NCBI GenBank assembly: GCA_965651265.1
Contig: CBFGRV010000016.1
Span: 1-64,000 of the forward strand
DNA: 64,000 nucleotides
Source of the DNA: CBFGRV01 sp965651265
Lineage (GTDB): Bacteria; Bacteroidota; Rhodothermia; Rhodothermales; VXPQ01
Reading direction: 5' to 3'
This document shows, one piece after another, positions 45,658-53,004 of this stretch (position 1 is its first letter; every line of letters begins with the position of its first letter). The notes beneath the pieces were generated by a model. That model worked only from the letters and a program-made list of their open reading frames with translations, did no database searches and had not been told where the DNA came from. The translations under genes and the position numbers were made by a program.

Positions 45658-46554
45658 ATGGGATCGCTGTATACGAAGGCCGAGGAGATTGACTTTACGG
45701 CGGCGGATTGTAAGGCCGTTCCGCGGCCGGGTCGAGTGCTCATGACCAGCCCGGCGCATTACGAGGTCGCCTACGTCATCAATCCCCACATGGCCGCTCA
45801 CGTTGGTGAGGTCGATGAAGCCGAGGCGAGTACGCAGTGGAGAACGCTTCGAGATGCGTATGAGAGCCTCGGCATCACGGTGAACGTGATCGAGGGCCAG
45901 GAAGGCCTGCCCGACATGGTCTTCTGTGCCAATCAGACCCTCCCCTATTACCGTGCCGACTCGGGCATTCGTGGCGTGATCATGAGCCGGATGCACGCCG
46001 AGCAGCGTCGCGGAGAAGTCGATCACTTCGAGAAGTTTTTTCGTGGGATCGGTCTCGAGATCACTCACCTGCCGGATCACATTCAGGCGTTCGAGGGCAT
46101 GGGAGACGCCATCTGGCATCCGCTCCGCTATTTGCTCTGGGGTGGATACGGCTTTCGGACGAGTCGCGAGGCGTACGAGTTCATCTCGCGCGAACTCGAC
46201 GTTCCTGTCCTGCTGCTCGAACTAGGAGACGAAGACTTTTACCACCTGGACACATGCTTTTCGCCGCTCGATGAAGACACCGTCTTGATCTATCCCGGTG
46301 CCTTCACGGATGCCGGGCTCGCCATCATCCGCCGTCTGTTCGATCGGGTGCTAGAAGCCCCGGAAGACGAGTCGCGCAATCTCTTTGCTTGCAATGCCCA
46401 CTGTCCGGATGGTGAGCACGTCTTGATCCAGGCCGGATGCACGACGACCAACTCCATGCTTCGGCAGGCCGGGTTCACCCCGATCGAGGTGGAGACGGGC
46501 GAGTATCTGAAGGCAGGGGGCTCCGTATTCTGTATGAAACAGATGTTCTGGTAG
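45658..46554 (+). CDS. Dimethylargininase/arginine-deiminase-like (amidinotransferase-fold) protein
   Basis: A 298-residue member of the guanidine-modifying superfamily (arginine deiminase, dimethylarginine dimethylaminohydrolase, amidinotransferase). Features are ADCKAVPRPGRVLMTSPAHYEV early, a DMVFCANQT segment (about 87-95), EGMGDAIW (about 144-151) with the acidic residues of the family, YHLDTCFSPLD (about 201-211) with the catalytic histidine, and the catalytic cysteine in SVFCMKQ near the C-terminus. Most members with this pattern hydrolyse N-methyl arginine or arginine analogues. A TTG at 45640 could start 6 residues earlier; ATG 45658 is preferred. Just downstream of pgk, but no metabolic link is evident. 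Confidence 0.8.
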   Translation: MGSLYTKAEEIDFTAADCKAVPRPGRVLMTSPAHYEVAYVINPHMAAHVGEVDEAEASTQWRTLRDAYESLGITVNVIEGQEGLPDMVFCANQTLPYYRADSGIRGVIMSRMHAEQRRGEVDHFEKFFRGIGLEITHLPDHIQAFEGMGDAIWHPLRYLLWGGYGFRTSREAYEFISRELDVPVLLLELGDEDFYHLDTCFSPLDEDTVLIYPGAFTDAGLAIIRRLFDRVLEAPEDESRNLFACNAHCPDGEHVLIQAGCTTTNSMLRQAGFTPIEVETGEYLKAGGSVFCMKQMFW

Positions 46555-46559
46555 CCCCG

Positions 46560-47243
46560 ATGGGCGGGTTGATCTCCGTAATCATCCCGGCCCTCAATGA
46601 AGAGGCCGCGATCGGGGCAACGCTCGATTCGGTGCGCACGCAAGACCCGCCTTTCGAAATCATCGTCGTGGATGGCGGGTCGGTCGATGGAACGAGAGAG
46701 ATTGCCGCTCGCAAAGCGCGCGTGTTGGAGTCCAAGCCAGGACGGGCGCACCAGATGAATACCGGCGGCGCCGCTGCACGGGGTGACATCCTGCTGTTTC
46801 TCCATGCCGATACGCGGCTTCCTCCACGGGCCCTGGGAGTTGTGCGGAGCGCGGTGAACCGGCAGGGCTTCGAAGCGGGGACATTCCGCCTTCAATTCGA
46901 TCTCGGAGTTCCACTGCTCCGCTTCTACGGGTTTTGCACGAGGCTTCCCGTAGCCCTTCTGACCTTCGGAGACCGCGGCCTTTTCGTCCGGCGCGACACG
47001 TTTCAGCAGGTGGGCGGCTTCCCGAGCCAGCCTATCTTCGAAGACCTGGAGCTTGCTCGCACGCTACACGCGAGAGGTCGATTCGTATTTCTCCGAGATT
47101 GTGTGACGACGTCTGCCAGGCGCTTCCGCGAAAATGGAGTGCTGCGCCAGCAGTTCCGAAATGCCGGTCTGTGGCTGCGCTACCTCATGGGTGTGGACCC
47201 GGAGGAGCTGACACCTCTCTACCCTTATCCGCTGCCGCGCTGA
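46560..47243 (+). CDS. Glycosyltransferase family 2, TIGR04283-like
   Basis: A 227-residue GT2 enzyme. It opens with LISVIIPALNEEAAIGATLDS and has the nucleotide-binding aspartate region VVDGGSVDGT (about 35-44), HADTRLPP (about 81-88) as the metal motif, and the acceptor-side GDRGLFVRRD then GGFPSQPIFEDLELA. This pattern matches the TIGR04283 set, often annotated as rSAM/selenodomain-associated transferase 2 or, in some organisms, arsenosugar biosynthesis glycosyltransferase. No radical-SAM or arsenic gene is adjacent, so the name should not be over-read. The ATG at 46560 lies five bases after the previous stop. Confidence 0.85.
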   Translation: MGGLISVIIPALNEEAAIGATLDSVRTQDPPFEIIVVDGGSVDGTREIAARKARVLESKPGRAHQMNTGGAAARGDILLFLHADTRLPPRALGVVRSAVNRQGFEAGTFRLQFDLGVPLLRFYGFCTRLPVALLTFGDRGLFVRRDTFQQVGGFPSQPIFEDLELARTLHARGRFVFLRDCVTTSARRFRENGVLRQQFRNAGLWLRYLMGVDPEELTPLYPYPLPR

Positions 47244-47558
47244 GCCCCGCGGCCCTCGAGGTACCGACCTCGCCACTGCGCGACTATTCGTCTTTTTTCG
47301 CGGCATCCTTGACCGAATACTATCTCGATAGTAGAGGTCGAAAAATGCCGACTCTCATCGGAGGGCTCGCCTCCATCCAACAGTACCTTCGCTACCCCGC
47401 CGAGGCGAAGGGCTGGCACTTCCGATCACCTTTGCACTGGATTGATGTCCACATGTCGGGTTGCGTCGAGGAACGGCGGCCGTAAGGTCAGGTATGAATC
47501 AGACGTGAAGTACTCCTCGCACATCGCGGCTTCCCGTCTGACGGGTGCTGCCACCTCG
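47244..47558 (+). other. Intergenic interval, 315 bp, with one hairpin
   Basis: The longest gene-free interval in the window. It holds the hairpin at 47257-47272 and a T6 run, then nothing I can name. A 46-codon frame from ATG 47345 exists, but it has no ribosome-binding site and no recognisable sequence, so I do not call it a gene. A promoter for msrP probably lies in the last 150 bp but no motif is convincing. Confidence 0.5.
47257..47272 (+). terminator. Possible terminator hairpin after the glycosyltransferase
   Basis: CGAGGT-ACCG-ACCTCG forms a 6-bp perfect stem with a 4-base loop, 13 bases after the stop. A T-run (TTTTTT at 47293-47298) lies 20 bases further on, too far for a standard rho-independent terminator, so this is only a candidate. 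Confidence 0.35.
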
Positions 47559-48575
47559 ATGGCCAACGTCATACTCAAACCCGAATGGCAGTCACCCGAG
47601 CGTGACGTCACACCCGAACTCGTCTGCCGCAATCGCCGGAAATTCATCAAGCAGTTGGGCCTCGGGGCCGTAGCCATCAGCAGTATCGGGTGCGCCGTCG
47701 ATTCGAACGGCCGTGCTCGACCGGACGGCCCGCTCGACACCATCCCCGAGGATGCTCCGCGCGAAGGCTATCCGGCCACGCGCAATGAGGCTTTCACCGT
47801 CCCGGAGCGTCCCATCAGCGACCGCACACTCGCCTCATCCTACAACAACTTCTACGAGTTCGACGGTACACGGAAAGACATCTGGCCGCTGACGACGGAT
47901 TACGATCCGTTTCCGATGACGATTCAGGTGCGCGGCCTCGTCGAGGAGGAGCGCACGATCGACGTCGCGGCCCTCATTCGCCGCATGCCGCTCGAAGAGC
48001 GCGTCTACCGATTCCGGTGCGTGGAGGCCTGGGCGATGACGGTGCCCTGGACGGGATTTCCGTTGGCCGACCTCATCAAAGAGTGCCGCCCCCTTTCGAA
48101 AGCCACGTACGTCCGGTTCGTTTCCGTGAATCGCCCGAAGGAGATGCCCGGCATCGAGAGCCAGCACTGGTATCCGTGGCCCTATTATGAAGGCCTTCGG
48201 ATGGACGAGGCCATGAACGATCTTGCCTTCGTCGCCACTGGAATGTACGGCGAGCCGCTTCCAAAGCAGAATGGGGCCCCGTTGCGCCTCGCCCTCCCCT
48301 GGAAGTACGGATACAAGGGTGCGAAGGCCATCGTGCGGATCGAATTCACCAATCGGCAGCCGGCGACCTTCTGGAACGACCTGCAGCCAACGGAATACGG
48401 CTTTCTGTCAAACGTCAACCCCAACATCCCGCATCCGCGATGGAGCCAGGCCAGCGAAGAGCTGATCACGACGGGCGAGCGAGTTCCGACGCAGCTATTC
48501 AATGGCTATGCGAAGTGGGTCGGCGACCTCTATCCGGACGAGCCAACGAAGCCGGGCAGGCCCATGGCACGGTGA
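47559..48575 (+). CDS. msrP: Protein-methionine-sulfoxide reductase, molybdopterin catalytic subunit
   Basis: MsrP (YedY) repairs oxidised methionine in exported proteins using a molybdopterin centre. The 338-residue protein has a twin-arginine signal (NRRKFIKQLG, R26-R27, then a hydrophobic run to about 45). The cysteine that binds molybdenum is C154 in RFRCVEAWAM. The family's TDYDPFP, SQHWYPWPYYEGLRMDEAMND and LPWKYGYKGAK segments are all present. Starting at ATG 47559 gives normal length. The usual membrane partner MsrQ, which supplies electrons, is not adjacent; the flanking gene is a DUF3592 protein in the opposite direction. Confidence 0.93.
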   Translation: MANVILKPEWQSPERDVTPELVCRNRRKFIKQLGLGAVAISSIGCAVDSNGRARPDGPLDTIPEDAPREGYPATRNEAFTVPERPISDRTLASSYNNFYEFDGTRKDIWPLTTDYDPFPMTIQVRGLVEEERTIDVAALIRRMPLEERVYRFRCVEAWAMTVPWTGFPLADLIKECRPLSKATYVRFVSVNRPKEMPGIESQHWYPWPYYEGLRMDEAMNDLAFVATGMYGEPLPKQNGAPLRLALPWKYGYKGAKAIVRIEFTNRQPATFWNDLQPTEYGFLSNVNPNIPHPRWSQASEELITTGERVPTQLFNGYAKWVGDLYPDEPTKPGRPMAR

Positions 48576-48622
48576 GGTAGGTCACTGCCGGCCAGTTTCA
48601 ATCGATGAAGGTCGCGTCGCAG

Positions 48623-49132
48623 CTACATCTCCACAGGCTCTTCTAGCGTTCGCCTGGCGGGGTCACCCTTCCGCCTCAGGTAGCGATTCCAGGCGAAGAC
48701 ACCGATTGTGACCAGCACGAGGCCGATCAGGCTCATCGCGGAATTGATCGCCGCAAGCCGCCACTGGGCTCGGCCAAGCTCGGCTATGACGATCTCCTGA
48801 TCTGCTCCCGGATTCACCCGAACCTCGAGGCGCTCGCTGCCCTGCAGGTCCTCCGCGAACGTAATCGGGAGGGGTAGCTCACGTTCGACGACCTCACCCT
48901 CCGGAAGCTGCAAACGCAATCGCGCCGAAGCCATCGTCACATCGACGCGGCCCGAGGTCTCGATCTCGATCACCTCGGCCTCGACGGGTACGCCGTCCTC
49001 GAGGGTTTCGCGTAGATCGAGCGCAACCTTCGCCTGATTGATGGTCAGAAAGAGCAGAATGGCCGGGATGACCCACAGCAGTCGTGCTACCAGCACGGAA
49101 CGGTCGAGCGCCAACGTACTTCCAGCCCGCAA
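48623..49132 (-). CDS. DUF3592-like membrane protein
   Basis: A 169-residue protein with one membrane helix near each end (about 15-33 and 130-148) and a beta-rich domain between them, of the DUF3592 type: EAEVIEIETSGRVDV, then LRLQLPEGEVVERELPLP and VRVNPGADQEIV, the last resembling the DPxNP segment of this family. No function is established. The gene lies 47 bp from msrP's end (convergent) and 10 bp after the HNH gene. Confidence 0.7.
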   Translation of the reverse strand: MRAGSTLALDRSVLVARLLWVIPAILLFLTINQAKVALDLRETLEDGVPVEAEVIEIETSGRVDVTMASARLRLQLPEGEVVERELPLPITFAEDLQGSERLEVRVNPGADQEIVIAELGRAQWRLAAINSAMSLIGLVLVTIGVFAWNRYLRRKGDPARRTLEEPVEM

Positions 49133-49142
49133 GAGCGGGTGA

Positions 49143-49643
49143 TTATTTCAGAAACAGATACGGCTTCCACGCATCGTGCAACGTGCCGATGTAGTCGCGG
49201 ATGAACATGACATGGCTCGGACGATACGGTTTGCGGTTGAGCGTCATTCCGGCTTCCGCAGGCGTTCGATTGCCCTTCTTGTTGTTGCACGGCGTGCAGG
49301 CGGTCACCAGATTCTCCCACGTATCGCGCCCGCCCCGCGACTTCGGGATGACGTGATCGATGGTGAGCTGTTCCCGGCTGTTGCAGTACTGGCACCGGAA
49401 TCGGTCCCGCCGAAGGATGTTCTTTCGTGAGATCATGATGCGCTTGTACGGCACGGCCACGTAGGCCCGCAACCGCACAATACTGGGCCATGGAATCTGC
49501 GTACTCGGCGAGCGGATGAACCGTCCCGGGAGCGATTCGACGAGTTCTGCCTTTTCCAGGAAAACAAGGACGATGGCCCGCTCAACGCTGCAGATGGTCA
49601 GCGCCCTGTAGTCGTTGTTCAGAACGAGAACGTGGCCACTCAT
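49143..49643 (-). CDS. HNH endonuclease family protein
   Basis: A 166-residue nuclease. Zinc-binding cysteines are C84-C87 (CQYC) and C116-C119 (CTPCN), with the HNH core TIDHVIPKSRGG (D96-H97) and N120. The N-terminal 70 residues (VLNNDYRALTICSVERAIVL) form the extension common in the short bacterial HNH proteins sometimes seen near replication or unknown genes. No restriction, toxin or phage gene is adjacent, so it looks like a stand-alone housekeeping-type HNH protein. It faces the NUDIX gene with a 245-bp gap. Confidence 0.85.
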   Translation of the reverse strand: MSGHVLVLNNDYRALTICSVERAIVLVFLEKAELVESLPGRFIRSPSTQIPWPSIVRLRAYVAVPYKRIMISRKNILRRDRFRCQYCNSREQLTIDHVIPKSRGGRDTWENLVTACTPCNNKKGNRTPAEAGMTLNRKPYRPSHVMFIRDYIGTLHDAWKPYLFLK

Positions 49644-49888
49644 GATGCGCGAAAACTAAAGCGGACGAGGACGTGTTCTTGAGGCTCGGTTCCGCCAACT
49701 TGCACCAACGACCGTATGTCTAAGGAGAGGCTATAGAAGACGGTATGGTTGAATGGATCGCGGTGGGCCTCAGGGGGAGCTGTACGCTGCAAACATAATG
49801 CTTTACAGCTTTGGTTCAAACGGCAGTTCCTTCGCCCCTGATACTGGCGAACGACCGGCCGGTTCACCTGCTTTTGGCTAGACGGTGC

Positions 49889-50302
49889 ATGTCCGAATTA
49901 GACAACATCCCCAGGCAAGCGGGCGTCCTCCCGTATCGGCGCACCTCTCGCGGACTGGAGGTTCTGTTGGTCACATCGAGCACACGAAAAAGGTGGATCA
50001 TCCCGAAAGGAAACGTCGAGCCGCAGCTTGGTCCGCTCGAATCGGCGCGGCGTGAAGCCTTCGAAGAAGCCGGTATTCGTGGGCGTGTGCATCATCTTTG
50101 TTTCGGCTCCTACCGCCACCGCTCTACCGGTGGTGATACGCTGGTGGAGGTGTATTTGATGGAGGTCAGCGAGACGCTGGAGCGCTGGCCCGAACAGCAT
50201 TCCCGCATCCGAGAGTGGATGCCGCTGCCGCATGCCTACGATCGCGTTCTGGAGAACGGACTCCGTTTAATGCTTCGAGAATTGCACGAGCTCCTTACCT
50301 GA
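49889..50302 (+). CDS. NUDIX hydrolase
   Basis: A 137-residue pyrophosphohydrolase. The Nudix box lies at residues 41-63, GNVEPQLGPLESARREAFEE then AGI, matching G-x5-E-x7-REUxEExGU; the catalytic glutamates are E59 and E60. The opening AGVLPYRRTSRGLEVLLVTS and RWIIPKG precede it, as in diphosphoinositol or dinucleoside polyphosphate hydrolases of this small class. I prefer the ATG at 49889 to earlier starts, because the preceding 26 residues do not fit the family. Confidence 0.9.
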   Translation: MSELDNIPRQAGVLPYRRTSRGLEVLLVTSSTRKRWIIPKGNVEPQLGPLESARREAFEEAGIRGRVHHLCFGSYRHRSTGGDTLVEVYLMEVSETLERWPEQHSRIREWMPLPHAYDRVLENGLRLMLRELHELLT

Positions 50303-50450
50303 TCCATAGCCATCCAGGCGCGGATTCAAAGCCGGTCGATGGCTCAATTTTTGACCGGTTCTGCTGAGAGTCGCCTTTCGTCATCCGCTTAGGATCAGCC
50401 CGCCGGCAAAGGCGTAACCTAGAATCTGCGTTAAGGATGGAGCTGGACGT

Positions 50451-50879
50451 ATGAATCGATTTCTGCTACTGCTTCTCGTCGTACTGTTAGGGTCGGGGAT
50501 CACTGCCGCGGTCTCCGCCTCCGCCGTCTCGAATGGCGCGCCTCTGGACGCATGGGTTGCTTCCGGGCAGGGCACACCCGATGATGATCTGGTACGCACC
50601 TCCGGCGATCCTGACGATTTCACGCTCTCGGCCGCGCATCCCAATCCCTTCAATCCGCGCACGAGCTTTTCGCTGACCGTGCACGAGACGCAGGACGTAA
50701 CCGTGGAGGTTTTCAACCTACTCGGCGTGCGCGTCCGCCATTTGTTTGCCGGCACGATGGAGAAGGGTGAAACCCGCAGCTTCATCTTCGATGCCAGCGA
50801 TCTCCCCAGCGGAATCTACCTGTATCGCGTACAGGGCGAGTCGTTCACGGCGACGCGACAGATGACGCTCCTGAAGTGA
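50451..50879 (+). CDS. Small secreted protein consisting of a T9SS sorting domain
   Basis: A 142-residue protein: signal peptide at about 1-24 (FLLLLLVVLLGSGITAAVSA), a short 30-residue linker, then a C-terminal T9SS type A-like sorting domain filling the rest. The domain begins with SAAHPNPFNPRTSFSLTVHE, includes VTVEVFNLLGVRVR and closes with SGIYLYRVQGESFTATRQMT, all diagnostic of these domains. There is no room for a folded cargo domain, which is what makes it odd. It converges on a lipoprotein gene whose own C-terminal part contains a similar YPNP strand. PorU and PorV to process it are in the window. Confidence 0.8.
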   Translation: MNRFLLLLLVVLLGSGITAAVSASAVSNGAPLDAWVASGQGTPDDDLVRTSGDPDDFTLSAAHPNPFNPRTSFSLTVHETQDVTVEVFNLLGVRVRHLFAGTMEKGETRSFIFDASDLPSGIYLYRVQGESFTATRQMTLLK

Positions 50880-50889
50880 ACAGGGCCCA

Positions 50890-51369
50890 TCAGTTCACCA
50901 TGATGTCTCCGTAGGAGACGATCTCCCCGACTCCATCAAAGATGAACACCCGATGGAGTCCGCGGACGCCAAACTGTGCCGCACTGAAGGTAAAAACGTA
51001 CGCGCCCGGATCCGCCGCCTGATCGATCTGATCCAGAGTAATCAGTCGGCCGTCGCGCAGCGTCTCGAGCTGGAGTGGGGCGTATACGGTCCCGAAAGCG
51101 GTGATGGTGACGGGAACGGTTACGAATTCGCCGGCGCTTACCGGATTCGGATAGGCCGGACGAACCGACACCTTGCCGGCGTAGACGGGCGATGTCCGCC
51201 AATCGTCGTTATCCGCCTCTACCTCCACCCCACTCTCGTCCGTGCGCGAATAGCCGGAGGGTGGACTGCTGGCATCTTCGGCGAAGTCGTCCTGCTGTGA
51301 AGTGGTATCGCAGCCGGCCGCCAGAAAAACTAGCAGGATCACAACGAGAACGCGCAGAATATCTATCAT
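50890..51369 (-). CDS. Small lipoprotein with sorting-domain-like C-terminal part
   Basis: A 159-residue lipoprotein. The signal LRVLVVILLVFLAAGC (about 5-20) ends in a lipobox LAAGC, so the mature protein starts at C20 and is membrane-tethered. After an acidic linker, VSVRPAYPNPVSAGEFVTVP (about 70-89) and the final strands up to VSYGDIMVN resemble the PNP-motif beta-sandwich of T9SS sorting domains, but the last segment differs. The ATG at 51369 is chosen for the signal; the larger open frame to 51591 is arginine-rich and reads like a shadow. It converges on the sorting-domain protein with a 10-bp gap. Confidence 0.65.
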   Translation of the reverse strand: MIDILRVLVVILLVFLAAGCDTTSQQDDFAEDASSPPSGYSRTDESGVEVEADNDDWRTSPVYAGKVSVRPAYPNPVSAGEFVTVPVTITAFGTVYAPLQLETLRDGRLITLDQIDQAADPGAYVFTFSAAQFGVRGLHRVFIFDGVGEIVSYGDIMVN

Positions 51370-51455
51370 CGAACCGAGTGGGCTCCAAGAGTCAAGCGAA
51401 GGGGCGGCCGTCGACCCGAATGGGAGAACGCGACGCCCATCGACCATTTTTACGC

Positions 51456-52274
51456 ATGCAAACGCCAGCCAATCGATCCGGCTCCATCGTGCTAGCCAGA
51501 GACGTCGACGTCGAGATCGACGGCGTCTCAATCTTGCATAAGGTCGGATTCGAGATGGAGAGCGGTGGCCTTTATGGCCTTGTCGGGCCAAACGGAAGCG
51601 GCAAGACGACGCTCATGCGGGCCCTTTCCGGAGTCTTGCCATTCAGGGGCGAGATCCTGCTTCAAGGTCGGCCTATCGGTTCGTGGAAGCCACGGGAGCT
51701 TGCACGGGAGATGGCGTTCGTCCGGCAACACATCCCGTTGTCATTTGATTTCTCGGTATCAGAGCTGGTCTTGATGGGCCGAACGCCGCATAAAGGATGG
51801 CTCGCCGGCTACGACGACGATGACCGCGATCGCCTTGAAGAGGCGCTACGACGCGTCGATCTTATAGGCTTCGAAGCCCGGAGCGTTCTTTCGCTCAGCG
51901 GAGGCGAGCTCCAGCGCGTCTTCCTGGCGCAGGCCCTCGTACAGGAGGCGCGGATCTTACTGCTCGACGAGCCTATCGCTCACCTTGACGTGCACTACCA
52001 GTTCGGATTCATGGAGCTCGTGTCGGAGCTCGTGCAGCACGGGCACACCGCCTTAGTCGTATTCCACGATCTGGAGATGGCCGCACGCTATTCGGATACG
52101 GTCCTGGTTATGGCGGGTGGACGACTCATCGCCGCCGGTGCGCCGGAAGACGTGATCACGAGCGACATTATCGCGCGGGTGTTTCGAATGGAGGCTTCTA
52201 TACATCCGACGGCCGAGGGCCTGCACATCATTTACCATGCACCGATTGACCGACTGATCCCGGCGCCACAATGA
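51456..52274 (+). CDS. ABC transporter ATP-binding protein, FecE/BtuD type
   Basis: A 272-residue ABC ATPase of the iron-siderophore/haem/cobalamin importer group. Walker A is GPNGSGKTT (about 44-52), the signature is LSGGELQRVFLAQAL and Walker B is ILLLDEPIAHLD. The segment RQHIPLSFDFSVSELVLMGR with PHKGW following is typical of FecE, FhuC and BtuD. The next gene is cob(I)alamin adenosyltransferase, and the start overlaps this stop by ATGA; that context suggests a vitamin B12 importer (BtuD). Permease and binding protein genes are not in the window. The ATG at 51456 avoids the 88-residue upstream frame, which overlaps the divergent lipoprotein gene. Confidence 0.85.
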   Translation: MQTPANRSGSIVLARDVDVEIDGVSILHKVGFEMESGGLYGLVGPNGSGKTTLMRALSGVLPFRGEILLQGRPIGSWKPRELAREMAFVRQHIPLSFDFSVSELVLMGRTPHKGWLAGYDDDDRDRLEEALRRVDLIGFEARSVLSLSGGELQRVFLAQALVQEARILLLDEPIAHLDVHYQFGFMELVSELVQHGHTALVVFHDLEMAARYSDTVLVMAGGRLIAAGAPEDVITSDIIARVFRMEASIHPTAEGLHIIYHAPIDRLIPAPQ

Positions 52275-52822
52275 AGATATACACACGAACCGGAGACAAA
52301 GGAACGACTGCCCTGTTTGGAGGAGGCCGCGTCTCGAAGTCACATCCGCGCATCGAGGCGTACGGAACGGTGGACGAGGCGAATTCGGTCATTGGCCTGG
52401 CCCGTGCTCATCTGTCGCATGCTGCTGTTCGAGCTCACGAGTATCTTGACGTAATCCAGGCTGATCTATTCACGTTGGGCGCCGACCTCGCTACGCCTGC
52501 CGACTCACGGGCACGAACCGTCCGCCTCGAAGAGGAGCACGTGGAGCGCCTGGAACGCTGGATCGATGAGCTCGAGATGGAGCTTGCCCCGCTCAAGCAC
52601 TTCATCCTACCGGGAGGGTCTCCTGCGGGCGCTGTGCTTCATGTGGCGCGAACCACGTGCCGGCGGGCGGAACGTCTGGCCGTCAAGGCGGCCGAGGATG
52701 ACGACATCTCGCCGATCACGTTCACCTACCTGAATCGCCTTTCCGATTTCCTGTTCGTTCTTGCCCGTTGGGTAAACGCTCAGGAAGGCGTGGAAGAGAC
52801 GAAATGGAGCGGCCGAACGTAA
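52271..52822 (+). CDS. ATP:cob(I)alamin adenosyltransferase (PduO type)
   Basis: Transfers adenosyl from ATP to cob(I)alamin, making adenosylcobalamin. The 183-residue protein starts with KIYTRTGDKGTTALFGGGRV (residues 2-21), the ATP-binding signature of the PduO/MMAB type, and later has RTTCRRAERLAV (about 126-137) and LNRLSDFLFVLARWVN (about 156-171). Length is normal. It is translationally coupled to the BtuD-like ATPase through an ATGA overlap, so B12 uptake and adenosylation are encoded together. No B12-dependent mutase gene is in view, so which enzyme uses the product is unknown. Confidence 0.93.
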   Translation: MKIYTRTGDKGTTALFGGGRVSKSHPRIEAYGTVDEANSVIGLARAHLSHAAVRAHEYLDVIQADLFTLGADLATPADSRARTVRLEEEHVERLERWIDELEMELAPLKHFILPGGSPAGAVLHVARTTCRRAERLAVKAAEDDDISPITFTYLNRLSDFLFVLARWVNAQEGVEETKWSGRT

Positions 52823-52830
52823 CATTTTGA

Positions 52831-52863
52831 TTTGCGATCAACCCTCCTAAGGGTGTAAGTTTG
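52831..52863 (+). promoter_or_regulatory. Putative TTTG/TAnnTTTG promoter before the M23 gene
   Basis: TTTG at 52831-52834 and TAAGTTTG at 52856-52863 match the -33 (TTTG) and -7 (TAnnTTTG) boxes known from Bacteroidetes sigma factors, 21 bases apart. Between them is a perfect inverted repeat, ACCCT-CCTA-AGGGT (52841-52854), which could be an operator or a coincidence. The M23 gene starts about 140 bases further on. Confidence 0.4.
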
Positions 52864-53004
52864 GGCGACTTGTACTTAACACCCCGGCCTCTCTAGACGA
52901 TACTCTCCATAACGGGGGCCATTCCAAGCAGCGCCTACTAGTACCCCACCACCCACTCTGCGCCGCCGGGTCCCTGACGTAAACGCCATACGTCCAGGAA
53001 ACTC

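Noticed and set aside
46560..47243. Arsenosugar biosynthesis role of the glycosyltransferase
   Set aside because: The family name comes from other genomes; no arsenic or radical-SAM partner gene is nearby.
47345..47485. Short plus-strand frame starting MPTLIGGLASIQQYLRY
   Set aside because: No ribosome-binding site, no recognisable sequence, and codon use is ambiguous.
49143..49643. HNH nuclease as part of a defence or homing system
   Set aside because: No methyltransferase, toxin-antitoxin, intron or phage gene is adjacent, so it is best read as a stand-alone HNH protein.
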